19,865 nt of DNA, taken from NCBI GenBank assembly GCA_002352425.1, contig DEIK01000105.1:40592-60456 (forward strand), written 5' to 3'. The position numbers were made by a program, and so were the translations under genes. This stretch comes from Rhodobacteraceae bacterium UBA2776 (GTDB lineage: Bacteria > Pseudomonadota > Alphaproteobacteria > Rhodobacterales > Rhodobacteraceae). The notes below the pieces were generated by a model that searched no databases, had not been told where the DNA came from, and saw only the letters and a list, made by a program, of their open reading frames with translations. Below are positions 7,901 through 15,197 of the stretch, one piece after another; position 1 is the stretch's first letter, and every line of letters starts with the position of its first letter.

Positions 7901-8506
7901 ATGACAAAACGAAATGGAATCTTTTCAGGGGATGACCCCTTTAAGCTGGCGCGGCATTGGTTGAGCGAGGCTGAAGCTGTGGAACCCAATGATCCAAACG
8001 CTATTGCCCTCTCTACGGTGGATGCCGATGGGATGCCCAATGCGCGCATGGTGTTGCTGAAAGAAATTGAATCTGACGGGTTCGTTTTTTACACTAATTA
8101 TCAGAGCGCCAAGGCGACCGAGATCGAATCCGCCGAAAAGGCTGCTTTTGTGATACACTGGAAATCTCTGCGCCGCCAAATCAGGGTGCGGGGTGACGTA
8201 ACTAAAATAGACGGACCTCAAGCCGACGCCTATTTTACCTCGCGCTCGTTGCAAAGCCGTCTTGGGGCTTGGGCTTCTAAACAATCAAAACCGTTGAAAT
8301 CGCGCGCCACCTTGTTGGCTGAGGTGGCAAAAGTGACGGCCAGCCACGGGACAAATCCGAAGCGGCCTGTTTTTTGGGGCGGATATAAGATAACCCCAAC
8401 GGAAATCGAATTCTGGGCAGATGGGCCATTCCGTCTGCATGATCGGTTTCGCTGGACCCGGGAAACAGTGAATAACGATTGGGAAATCCTGCGTCTCAAC
8501 CCGTGA
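7901..8506 (+). CDS. pdxH: Pyridoxamine/pyridoxine 5'-phosphate oxidase
   Basis: FMN-dependent oxidase that makes pyridoxal 5'-phosphate from PNP or PMP. I chose ATG at 7901 (201 residues), with GGGGAT just upstream. A longer frame from 7829 adds 24 residues without family similarity. Conserved blocks are NARMVLLK (47-54, FMN contacts), RRQIRVRG (91-98), SRLGAWASKQS (119-129) and the C-terminal signature region GGYKITPTEIEFWADGPFRLHDR (160-182), including the RLHDRF phosphate and substrate contacts. It supplies the cofactor needed by the nearby aminotransferase, although the genes are not in one operon. Confidence 0.96.
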   Translation: MTKRNGIFSGDDPFKLARHWLSEAEAVEPNDPNAIALSTVDADGMPNARMVLLKEIESDGFVFYTNYQSAKATEIESAEKAAFVIHWKSLRRQIRVRGDVTKIDGPQADAYFTSRSLQSRLGAWASKQSKPLKSRATLLAEVAKVTASHGTNPKRPVFWGGYKITPTEIEFWADGPFRLHDRFRWTRETVNNDWEILRLNP

Positions 8507-8657
8507 TGTTTTCTGCGTTTCATTGGTTTCCCGCCAAGGTTACAATTTTGTGCTTGCATCAAGTGCGCATTTTGACCAATCCCAGTGAAGTTAATGGTAC
8601 GCTCGTCCACTTTGGGCCAAAGAATGAAAACGAAGAATAGCAAAGACGTTTGAGACC

Positions 8658-9182
8658 ATGACCGAAGATAAAGATACAAAAAAGCAGATAACCGGCCATG
8701 TGAAATGGTTCGACCCTTCCAAAGGGTTTGGATTCGTTGTCGCGGATGATGGTGGGCCGGATATCTTGCTGCATGCCAATGTGCTGCGCAATTTTGGCCA
8801 AAGCTCGGTTGCGGATCAGGCCGGCATCCAAATTGTGGTGCAAGAAACCGACCGTGGCATCCAGACAACTGAAATCCTGCGCATTGATCCACCGCAAAGC
8901 GATGTCGATGTAACCGAAGACGGTTTTGAATCCTTTGCGGATCTGGACAGTGACGAGTTGGAGCCTGCGCGGGTGAAGTGGTTTGACAAGGCCAAGGGCT
9001 TTGGGTTTGCCAATGTGTTCGGCTCAGCGGACGATGTGTTTATCCATGTCGAGGTGCTGCGCCGGTCTGGACTGGCTGATTTGCAATCTGGCGAAGCGAT
9101 TTGCATTCGGGTTGAGGATGGCGATCGTGGTTCTATGGCCACCCATGTTTTGCCGTGGGACGCGTCCTTTGAAGGGGGCTGA
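8658..9182 (+). CDS. Tandem double cold-shock-domain protein
   Basis: A 174-residue protein with two cold-shock (OB-fold) domains, at about 10-75 and 103-167, joined by an acidic linker (residues about 80-102, rich in D and E). Each domain has both nucleic-acid-binding motifs: KGFGFV and DILLH in the first, KGFGFA and DVFIH in the second. Single-domain Csp proteins are about 70 residues, so this is a duplication or fusion, a form common in alphaproteobacteria. A role in binding single-stranded RNA or DNA is expected. The start is ATG at 8658 with only a weak TTGAGACC upstream, 151 bp after pdxH. The stop TGA directly abuts the ATG of the DUF192 gene, so the two are probably co-translated. Confidence 0.93.
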   Translation: MTEDKDTKKQITGHVKWFDPSKGFGFVVADDGGPDILLHANVLRNFGQSSVADQAGIQIVVQETDRGIQTTEILRIDPPQSDVDVTEDGFESFADLDSDELEPARVKWFDKAKGFGFANVFGSADDVFIHVEVLRRSGLADLQSGEAICIRVEDGDRGSMATHVLPWDASFEGG

Positions 9183-9665
9183 ATGATCCAACGCTTTGCG
9201 ATTGCGACAGCAATTGCCACCATTTTGGGGGCAGGGGCTGCGCGTGCTGATCAATGCAGCACGACGAGCGTCGATTTACGCGGCACCTGGGGACAGGCAC
9301 ATTTCAGCGTCGAAATTGCGGATGATGCTGCCGAGCAAGCCAAAGGGCTGATGTTTCGCGACTCCATGTCCGCCAGTGCGGGCATGTTGTTTATTTACGA
9401 TACACCGCGCCACTCAAGTTTTTGGATGAAAAACACGCTGATCCCGCTGGATATGATTTTTGTCGACAAAACCGGACGTGTCACAAGGATCGCTGAAAAC
9501 GCCCGCCCTTTGGACGAAACCCCGATAGATGGCGGCGCAGATGTTTTGATGATTCTCGAAATCAATGGTGGAATGGCCAAATCATTGGGAATTTCGGTGG
9601 GAAGCCAGTTGCGTCACCCCCGTTTTGATTCGTCAATTGCGCTTTGGCCTTGCGCCCCCGCATAG
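9183..9665 (+). CDS. DUF192 family secreted protein
   Basis: A 160-residue protein with an N-terminal signal peptide (MIQRFAIATA..., probable cleavage after ARA near residue 22) followed by a DUF192 domain (about 35-150). Characteristic blocks are AKGLMFRDSM, GMLFIYD, SSFWMKNTLIPLDMIFVD and RIAENARPLDETPI. The molecular function of the family is not established. The coding sequence starts at the base after the stop of the double cold-shock gene (TGAATG), with GAAGGGGG inside that gene as ribosome-binding site. This pairing with a csp gene suggests coupled translation. tRNA-Pro follows on the same strand. Confidence 0.93.
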   Translation: MIQRFAIATAIATILGAGAARADQCSTTSVDLRGTWGQAHFSVEIADDAAEQAKGLMFRDSMSASAGMLFIYDTPRHSSFWMKNTLIPLDMIFVDKTGRVTRIAENARPLDETPIDGGADVLMILEINGGMAKSLGISVGSQLRHPRFDSSIALWPCAPA

Positions 9666-9742
9666 TTTTTTCACAAGGAGTTGAAAAACAGCACAAATAG
9701 GGGTTTTCATTACCAGCCAGCCTATATAAGTAGGCGTCAGTT

Positions 9743-9819
9743 CGGGGCGTAGCGCAGCCTGGTAGCGCGACGGTTTTGGGTACCGTAGGTCGGAGGTTCG
9801 AATCCTCCCGTCCCGACCA
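9743..9819 (+). tRNA. tRNA-Pro (anticodon TGG), CCA encoded
   Basis: A 77-nt cloverleaf. The acceptor stem CGGGGCG pairs with CGTCCCG (9809-9815), the discriminator is A and the CCA end is encoded at 9817-9819. The anticodon arm ACGGT/ACCGT (9770-9786) closes a 7-nt loop with anticodon TGG at 9777-9779. The T arm is CGGAGG-TTCGAAT-CCTCCC-like, and the D arm contains AGCGCAGCCTGGTAGCGC. It reads Pro codons CCN. A TATAAG-like element at 9725-9730 may be its -10 box. Confidence 0.97.
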
Positions 9820-9843
9820 TTTCACTTTTTGGAAATTTCCAAC

Positions 9844-9866
9844 CGCAGGCTTCGAACCTGCGTTTT
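9844..9866 (+). terminator. Intrinsic terminator after tRNA-Pro
   Basis: CGCAGG (9844-9849) and CCTGCG (9857-9862) form a 6-bp stem with loop CTTCGAA, followed by TTTT, 25 nt after the CCA end. Just before it lies a perfect 14-bp palindrome TTGGAAATTTCCAA at 9829-9842. Confidence 0.7.
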
Positions 9867-10115
9867 GTGCGCGTCACTGCCCTGTGTCGCGTCGCGAGTC
9901 GAATTAGATTCTTCATCTTTTATATGAGCATTTTTAGACAAGTCTGCCGATCTAAAGAAAAAATTCAAATCGGGTTTTGCAACGCGGCTACCGACGCCGT
10001 CCTTGTCGGCTATATGCGTGAATCACTGCGCGTCTTTTGCAGGTTGCTCCAAACGCATCCGTCAATGGAAAAGATTTCAAAAAATGAAAATATTAAAGTT
10101 GACCTAACAGGGGTG
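9867..10115. other. Gene-free stretch between tRNA-Pro and nrdJ
   Basis: No convincing gene. A 90-codon open frame from 9867 to 10139 has no recognisable family, no convincing ribosome-binding site and a composition unlike the neighbouring proteins, and it runs into the repeat region upstream of nrdJ. AT-rich segments occur (for example 10076-10098) but I cannot assign any element. No integrase or attachment-site duplication of the tRNA 3' end is visible. Confidence 0.5.
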
Positions 10116-10178
10116 ACTACGACACATAGTAGTGGCTGACCAACGAGACCACTAGATTTAGTAGTGGCGGGTCAACGA
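10116..10178. promoter_or_regulatory. Tandem operator-like repeats upstream of nrdJ (NrdR-box candidates)
   Basis: Two direct copies of a 20-mer, at 10127-10146 and 10159-10178, match at 17 of 20 positions and start 32 bp apart, three helical turns. Each copy overlaps a dyad: ACTAC...GTAGT at 10116-10133 and CCACTA...TAGTGG at 10149-10167, with an inner ACTA-GATT-TAGT. NrdR, the usual repressor of ribonucleotide reductase genes, binds paired boxes of about 16 bp whose centres are about three turns apart, with an ACTATATATAGT-like core. The second site resembles that core; the first only weakly. They lie about 185-245 bp before the nrdJ start. Confidence 0.4.
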
Positions 10179-10199
10179 AGGGATACGAACGGTTTTTTG

Positions 10200-10246
10200 C
10201 CATTGGTTTTCAATGGTCTGTGTCGGGTGCGTTTTGCCCGTATAAT
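10200..10246 (+). promoter_or_regulatory. Candidate nrdJ promoter with adjacent dyad
   Basis: A perfect TATAAT at 10241-10246 lies about 117 nt before the nrdJ start. No good -35 hexamer is present at 16-18 bp. Instead an inverted repeat CCATTG-gtttt-CAATGG occupies 10200-10216, just upstream, where an activator or repressor could sit. The promoter assignment rests mainly on the -10 match. Confidence 0.35.
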
Positions 10247-10329
10247 TAAATTCAGTTTATCCCATTTGGTCAGCATGAGTTTGGCGTAAAAGACCCCATT
10301 TTTGAGGGTTATCGCCTAAAAAATGTGAC

Positions 10330-10343
10330 GCGCAGCAATGCGC
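10330..10343 (+). promoter_or_regulatory. GNRA-type hairpin in the nrdJ leader
   Basis: GCGCA-GCAA-TGCGC forms a 5-bp stem capped by a GCAA (GNRA) tetraloop, 19 nt before the nrdJ ATG and directly before the GGGGCAG ribosome-binding region. It is small, but may affect initiation. Confidence 0.4.
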
Positions 10344-10362
10344 ATTCGGGGCAGAAAAACAA

Positions 10363-13300
10363 ATGAAAATAGAGCGCAAGTTCACCAAAACTGGTCAGGA
10401 CGCATATTCTGATCTTGAGTTCACCATCACGTCTTCTGAGATTCGCAACCCTGATGGCACAATCGTGTTCCGTTTGGACGATTGCGAAGTGCCAGCCAGC
10501 TGGAGCCAAGTGGCCTCGGACGTGATTGCACAGAAGTATTTCCGCAAAGCGGGTGTGCCAGCGGCTTTGAAAAAAGTGCGCGAAAAGGATGTTCCGGAAT
10601 TCTTGTGGCGCTCCGAGCCCGATGACGTGGCCTTGGCAAAATTGCCCGAAGAAGAACGCGTCAGCGGTGAGCATTCCGCCAAGCAAGTGTTTGACCGTTT
10701 GGCCGGCACTTGGGCCTATTGGGGTTGGAAGGGTGGCTATTTCACCAAAGAATCCGACGCCCGCGCCTATTACGATGAAATGCGTCACATGTTGGCCAGC
10801 CAGCGCGCCGCGCCAAACAGCCCACAGTGGTTCAACACCGGAATCCATTGGGCTTATGGCATCGACGGTCCGGCCCAAGGCCACCATTATGTGGATTACA
10901 AATCCGGTAAACTGACCAAATCCAAATCCTCCTATGAGCATCCGCAGCCACACGCCTGTTTCATCCAATCCGTAGGGGATGATCTGGTCGGTGATGGTGG
11001 TATCATGGACCTATGGGTGCGCGAAGCGCGTCTGTTCAAATACGGCTCCGGCACGGGTACGAATTTCTCGTCCCTGCGCGCGGCAGGCGAATCCCTGTCT
11101 GGCGGTGGTAACTCGTCCGGCCTGATGGGATTCTTGAAAATTGGTGACCGCGCTGCGGGCGCCATCAAATCCGGTGGCACGACACGCCGCGCCGCCAAAA
11201 TGGTCATCATTGATGCGGACCATCCGGACATTGAAGAATTCATCAACTGGAAAGTGCTGGAAGAGCAAAAAGTTGCCTCCATCGTGGCCGGTTCCAAGCT
11301 GCATGAAACTTGCCTGAACGACATTTTTGCTGCGATAAAATCCTGGGATGGCCGCGAAGAAGACGCGGTTGATCCTAAGGTCAACGAGTCGCTGAAAACC
11401 GCGATCCGCGCCTCAAAGAAATTCGCTATCCCACAGACTTACGTGAAACGCGTGCTGGATTACGCCAAACAGGGCTACACCAGTATCGAATTTCCAACCT
11501 ACGACACGGACTGGGATTCCGAGGCCTATAACTCGGTCTCTGGTCAAAACTCCAACAACTCGATCCGCGTGACAGACGCCTTCCTAAAGGCCGTGACGGA
11601 CGACGCCGATTGGGACCTGATCAACCGCACCAACGGCAAGGTTTCCAAAACCATCAAAGCCCGCGAATTGTGGGAACAAGTCGGCCACGCCGCATGGTCC
11701 TGTGCCGATCCGGGCATCCAGTATCACGACACCGTCAATGCTTGGCATACTTGCCCGGAAGATGGCGCTATTCGCGGCTCAAACCCTTGTTCTGAATACA
11801 TGTTCTTGGATGATACAGCTTGTAACCTCGCTTCGATGAACCTGCTGACCTTCCTTAAGGACGGTGAATTCCAATCCGAGGACTACATCCATGCAACACG
11901 TCTATGGACGCTGACGCTGGAAATTTCGGTGACGATGGCGCAGTTCCCCAGCAAAGAAATTGCGCAGCGCTCTTATGACTTCCGGACCTTGGGTCTGGGC
12001 TATGCCAACATCGGCGGTTTGCTGATGAACATGGGCTTTTCGTATGACTCTGACGAGGGCCGCGCGCTTTGTGGTGCGCTGACAGCCGTGTTGACTGGCG
12101 TTTCCTACGCGACCTCGGCTGAAATCGCGGGCGAACTTGGACCATTCTCGGGCTACAAACGCAACGCCGACCACATGTTGCGGGTGATCCGCAATCACCG
12201 CACAGCGGCTTACGGCAAATCTGACGGTTACGAGGCATTGGACGTGAAACCAGTGCCGCTGGATCACGCCAATTGTCCAGATCAAAGCCTGATTGAACTT
12301 GCCAAATCCGCTTGGGATGAGGCCCTGAGTTTGGGTGAAAAGCACGGTTACCGCAACGCACAAGTTTCGGTGATCGCCCCAACCGGCACCATCGGGCTGG
12401 TGATGGATTGCGACACAACCGGCATCGAGCCTGACTTTGCATTGGTGAAATTCAAGAAACTGGCCGGTGGCGGGTACTTCAAAATCATCAACCGCTCGGT
12501 TCCAGCCGCGCTTGAAAAGCAGGGCTATGGCTCGGCCCAAATCGAGGAAATCATTTCCTACGCGGTGGGCCACGGCACCATCGGCAACGCGCCGGGTATC
12601 AATCACACATCCCTAATCGGGCATGGCTTTGGCCAAAACGAGTTGGATAAAATCGAGGCGGCGTTGCCGTCGGCCTTTGACATCCGTTTCGTGTTTAACC
12701 AATGGACGCTTGGCGAAGATTTCTGCGCCAAAACCTTGGGCATCCCAGCCGAGAAACTGAATGACCCAGCCTTTGATTTGCTGCGTCATCTGGGCTATTC
12801 GCGCGCTGATATTGATGCCGCCAACGACCATGTTTGTGGCACCATGACGCTGGAAGGCGCACCGCATCTGGCCGAAGAACACTACGGTATCTTTGATTGC
12901 GCAAATGCTTGTGGCAAAAAAGGCAAGCGTTATCTGTCGGTTGACAGCCATATCCACATGATGGCCGCGGCCCAGTCGTTTATTTCTGGGGCGATTTCCA
13001 AAACCATCAACATGGCCAATGACGCCACCATCGAGGATTGCCAAAAAGCATATGAGCTAAGCTGGTCCTTGGGTGTAAAGGCCAACGCGCTGTACCGCGA
13101 CGGCTCTAAACTTAGCCAACCATTGGCCGCTGCGCTGGTGGAAGACGATGAAGAGGCAGAAGAGATCCTCGCATCAGGTAGCCAGCATGAAAAAGCAGCT
13201 GTTTTGGCGGAAAAGATCGTTGAAAAGATCGTCGTTAAGGAGGTTCAGAAAAGCCACCGCGAAAAACTGCCGCAACGGCGCAAGGGTTATACCCAAAAGG

Positions 13301-14061
13301 CCAATGTTGGCGGTCACAAGGTATATCTGCGCACCGGCGAATATGAAGACGGTGATCTGGGTGAAATATTCATCGACATGCACAAAGAGGGCGCGGGATT
13401 CCGTGCCATGATGAACAACTTTGCCATCGCGGTGTCTGTTGGTCTGCAATACGGTGTGCCGCTTGAGGAGTTCGTTGACGCCTTCACCTTTACCAAGTTC
13501 GAGCCAGCCGGCATGGTGCAAGGCAACGACAGCATCAAAAACGCGACCTCGATTTTGGACTATATCTTCCGCGAATTGGCTGTGTCCTATCTGGACCGCA
13601 CTGATTTGGCCCATGTCAAACCCGAAGGGGCGTCATTTGATACCCTTGGGCGTGGCGAAGAAGAAGGCGTTTCCAACGTTTCGGAGGTGTCTGAAAGTGC
13701 AGCCTCCAAATCATTGGAAGTGTTGAAACAGATTTCATCGACCGGATATCTGCGCAAGCGGGTGCCACAGCAGTTGGTGGTGTTGCAAGGCGGCGGCGGT
13801 GGTGTGCAAGCGGGCGCGGTTGCGCTTGAAGGCGGCACCGATCCAGTGGCTGTTTTGCAGACCTTGGTCCCCGAAGCGGCAGCAAATGCGGCTGGCGCAG
13901 CGGTTTCGATGACAGCCAGCGGTGGGATGGATCCTGTCGCCAAGGCGAAAATGCAGGGCTACGAGGGCGATCCTTGTGGCGACTGCGGAAACTACACATT
14001 GGTGCGCAATGGCACCTGCATGAAATGCAACACTTGCGGGGGAACCAGCGGGTGTAGCTAA
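10363..14061 (+). CDS. nrdJ: Adenosylcobalamin-dependent ribonucleoside-diphosphate reductase (class II RNR)
   Basis: Reduces ribonucleotides to deoxyribonucleotides using a thiyl radical generated from adenosylcobalamin, independent of oxygen. The protein has 1232 residues, in line with the long NrdJ type of alphaproteobacteria. Active-site residues can be placed by motif: C199 in HACFIQS and C487 in TACNLASMN as the redox pair; N474, C476 and E478 in NPCSE as the radical site. PTGTIG is present in the finger-loop region. The segment about 950-1110 includes the TSCPD-like domain (YLRTGEYEDGDLGEIFI... and FEPAGMVQGNDSIKNATSILDYI). The C-terminus has a cysteine cluster (C1205, C1208, C1219, C1222, C1225, C1231) expected to bind zinc and relay electrons. 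No intein interrupts it. The start is ATG at 10363 with GGGGCAG upstream. It is a single-gene unit ending in a strong terminator. Confidence 0.97.
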   Translation: MKIERKFTKTGQDAYSDLEFTITSSEIRNPDGTIVFRLDDCEVPASWSQVASDVIAQKYFRKAGVPAALKKVREKDVPEFLWRSEPDDVALAKLPEEERVSGEHSAKQVFDRLAGTWAYWGWKGGYFTKESDARAYYDEMRHMLASQRAAPNSPQWFNTGIHWAYGIDGPAQGHHYVDYKSGKLTKSKSSYEHPQPHACFIQSVGDDLVGDGGIMDLWVREARLFKYGSGTGTNFSSLRAAGESLSGGGNSSGLMGFLKIGDRAAGAIKSGGTTRRAAKMVIIDADHPDIEEFINWKVLEEQKVASIVAGSKLHETCLNDIFAAIKSWDGREEDAVDPKVNESLKTAIRASKKFAIPQTYVKRVLDYAKQGYTSIEFPTYDTDWDSEAYNSVSGQNSNNSIRVTDAFLKAVTDDADWDLINRTNGKVSKTIKARELWEQVGHAAWSCADPGIQYHDTVNAWHTCPEDGAIRGSNPCSEYMFLDDTACNLASMNLLTFLKDGEFQSEDYIHATRLWTLTLEISVTMAQFPSKEIAQRSYDFRTLGLGYANIGGLLMNMGFSYDSDEGRALCGALTAVLTGVSYATSAEIAGELGPFSGYKRNADHMLRVIRNHRTAAYGKSDGYEALDVKPVPLDHANCPDQSLIELAKSAWDEALSLGEKHGYRNAQVSVIAPTGTIGLVMDCDTTGIEPDFALVKFKKLAGGGYFKIINRSVPAALEKQGYGSAQIEEIISYAVGHGTIGNAPGINHTSLIGHGFGQNELDKIEAALPSAFDIRFVFNQWTLGEDFCAKTLGIPAEKLNDPAFDLLRHLGYSRADIDAANDHVCGTMTLEGAPHLAEEHYGIFDCANACGKKGKRYLSVDSHIHMMAAAQSFISGAISKTINMANDATIEDCQKAYELSWSLGVKANALYRDGSKLSQPLAAALVEDDEEAEEILASGSQHEKAAVLAEKIVEKIVVKEVQKSHREKLPQRRKGYTQKANVGGHKVYLRTGEYEDGDLGEIFIDMHKEGAGFRAMMNNFAIAVSVGLQYGVPLEEFVDAFTFTKFEPAGMVQGNDSIKNATSILDYIFRELAVSYLDRTDLAHVKPEGASFDTLGRGEEEGVSNVSEVSESAASKSLEVLKQISSTGYLRKRVPQQLVVLQGGGGGVQAGAVALEGGTDPVAVLQTLVPEAAANAAGAAVSMTASGGMDPVAKAKMQGYEGDPCGDCGNYTLVRNGTCMKCNTCGGTSGCS

Positions 14062-14072
14062 GAGGCGCTTAT

Positions 14073-14094
14073 CGCCCCTGTATGCGCAGGGGCG
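14073..14094 (+). repeat. Hairpin directly after nrdJ
   Basis: CGCCCCTG and CAGGGGCG form a perfect 8-bp GC-rich stem with loop TATGCG, starting 12 nt after the nrdJ stop. No T tract follows, so it is more likely an mRNA 3' stabiliser or pause site than a terminator. Two further inverted repeats follow: GGGTG-CGCT-CACCC at 14112-14125 and GATCAGGC/GCCTGATC at 14134-14184. Confidence 0.6.
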
Positions 14095-14192
14095 GTAGCG
14101 AGTTCCGGGGTGGGTGCGCTCACCCTCGACGCGGATCAGGCCGCAGGCAAAAAATAACCGGGCGGTATAATGACGAGCCTGATCAGCGAAAC

Positions 14193-14221
14193 TGGGGCAC
14201 CTTCGGGGGCCCCATTTTTTT
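14193..14221 (+). terminator. Strong intrinsic terminator of nrdJ
   Basis: TGGGGC-ACC-TTCG-GGG-GCCCCA: a GC-rich stem with one A-G mismatch capped by a stable TTCG tetraloop, followed by seven T residues. It lies about 130 nt after the nrdJ stop. Confidence 0.9.
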
Positions 14222-14322
14222 GTACAGGTGGTGGATTGTATCCTGAAAAAGCGCGGTAAAAGCTTGGCAAGTTAGCGCCGTAAGCTGTTGATATTGAACC
14301 CAATAGGCGAAGTGTTAATAAA

Positions 14323-14344
14323 ACCACTATTCCGGAATAGTGGT
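14323..14344. repeat. Perfect 22-bp palindrome, copy 2 of the TTCCGGAA element
   Basis: The sequence is self-complementary over all 22 bases; the inner 16 bases are identical to those at 4433-4448. It lies in the convergent region between the nrdJ terminator and the end of the sigma-factor gene, 66 nt after that gene's stop. On the minus strand it is followed by TTTTATT, so it could act as a weak terminator for the sigma gene. The remaining gene-free sequence 14222-14322 shows nothing I can name. Confidence 0.75.
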
Positions 14345-14409
14345 AATGTTAGATCCCCAATATGCCGCCGATTATGCCGCCGATCCCAAAGTGCAATGGA
14401 AACGCATCA

Positions 14410-14925
14410 TCAAACCTGTGCCATATCCCCCAACAACACCTCGACCGCACGCATTTTGGGCAGGTCCAACTCCGCCCGCAATTGGGCGCGCGCGCGTGAG
14501 ATGCGCGACATAACTGTTCCGATTGGCAGATCAAACGACGCCGCCAACTCATCATAACTGGCACCTGACATGGCCAGTGGACGTAGCAAATCGGTCAAAT
14601 CATCGGGCATGTCTGCCATGGCATTGATGACGTCCGAGCAGGCCAGCCGATCCCAGATTTCGGCAGCGTGACTGGGGGCGTTTTGCTCCGTCAATTCTTG
14701 ATCCTGTTGGCGCGGCTTGCGACTGGCGTTGCGCAGCGTTGTCATCAGGTAAGGCCTTAGATCGTCAATTTCGCCCCCCTTTTGCAGCCGCGCCCAAACC
14801 CGCAGCAAGGCATCCTGCGTCATGTCTTCGGCCAAATCCGGCGTCGGGGCCATGATGCGGGCGAGACGGGACAGGGCGGGGATCAAGGCGGTCAATTCCT
14901 GAGTGTGCGAGCGGGTCTTTGTCAT
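14410..14925 (-). CDS. ECF-type RNA polymerase sigma factor
   Basis: A 171-residue sigma-70 family protein with region 2 (about 12-70, including DLAEDMTQDALLRVWARL) and region 4 (about 98-152, helix-turn-helix SYDELAASFDLPIGTVMSRISRARAQL), joined by a short linker and lacking regions 1 and 3, as in ECF factors. I chose ATG at 14925 because GGGAGG stands 8 bp upstream; an ATG at 14982 would add 19 residues without a comparable site. ECF factors normally answer an external signal through an anti-sigma factor, but none is adjacent. The neighbour across the divergent 272-bp gap is a secreted EF-hand protein. The regulon is unknown. Confidence 0.9.
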   Translation of the reverse strand: MTKTRSHTQELTALIPALSRLARIMAPTPDLAEDMTQDALLRVWARLQKGGEIDDLRPYLMTTLRNASRKPRQQDQELTEQNAPSHAAEIWDRLACSDVINAMADMPDDLTDLLRPLAMSGASYDELAASFDLPIGTVMSRISRARAQLRAELDLPKMRAVEVLLGDMAQV

Positions 14926-15093
14926 GGTGAGCCTCCCGTTGTGAGCTGCCCTTAACTTGGCCAAAACGATCGCGCCAAACAAGCTGGGGGATTGTTGCCC
15001 ATAGCAGAGTTAGGGGCTTTTTGGGCAGCTTCCCGCAGATCGGGCGGCGTTTCATCGGCGGCGCTTGGCCATTTTGGGCCGTTTTATACGCGG

Positions 15094-15108
15094 CACAGAA
15101 AATCTGTG
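15094..15108. promoter_or_regulatory. Dyad CACAGA-AAA-TCTGTG between sigma factor and EF-hand genes
   Basis: A perfect 6-bp inverted repeat with a 3-bp centre in the divergent intergenic region, 169 bp upstream of the sigma start and 90 bp upstream of the EF-hand start. The form suits a dimeric regulator. A second stem, AAGGCGT/ACGCCTT (15142-15161), lies in the EF-hand leader. Confidence 0.35.
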
Positions 15109-15197
15109 AATAATCCTCGAAAACCCGCCTCTAGGTAAGTGAAGGCGTAAAAACACGCCTTTATGACGCAACGGGCCTTTGCCCAAGGAGACTTAAA

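Noticed and set aside
9743..9866. tRNA-Pro as an integration site
   Set aside because: No integrase, no duplicated tRNA 3' end and no mobile genes follow. The TTCGAA at 9851-9856 is only the loop of the terminator, not a tRNA fragment.
9867..10139. 90-codon open frame between tRNA-Pro and nrdJ
   Set aside because: No family resemblance, no convincing ribosome-binding site, cysteine- and arginine-rich random composition, and it overlaps the tandem repeat region upstream of nrdJ.
10140..10362. Cobalamin riboswitch upstream of the B12-dependent nrdJ
   Set aside because: No B12-box-like conserved core or extended riboswitch architecture is visible; B12 riboswitches usually control transport, synthesis or the B12-independent alternative enzyme.
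10363..14061. Intein or split in the long nrdJ frame
   Set aside because: The frame is continuous and all conserved blocks are at normal spacing (C476 to C487 is 11 residues, as in the family).
14926..14982. Upstream ATG extending the sigma factor by 19 residues
   Set aside because: GGGAGG lies inside this extension at the right distance from the ATG at 14925, and the extension has no sigma-factor similarity.
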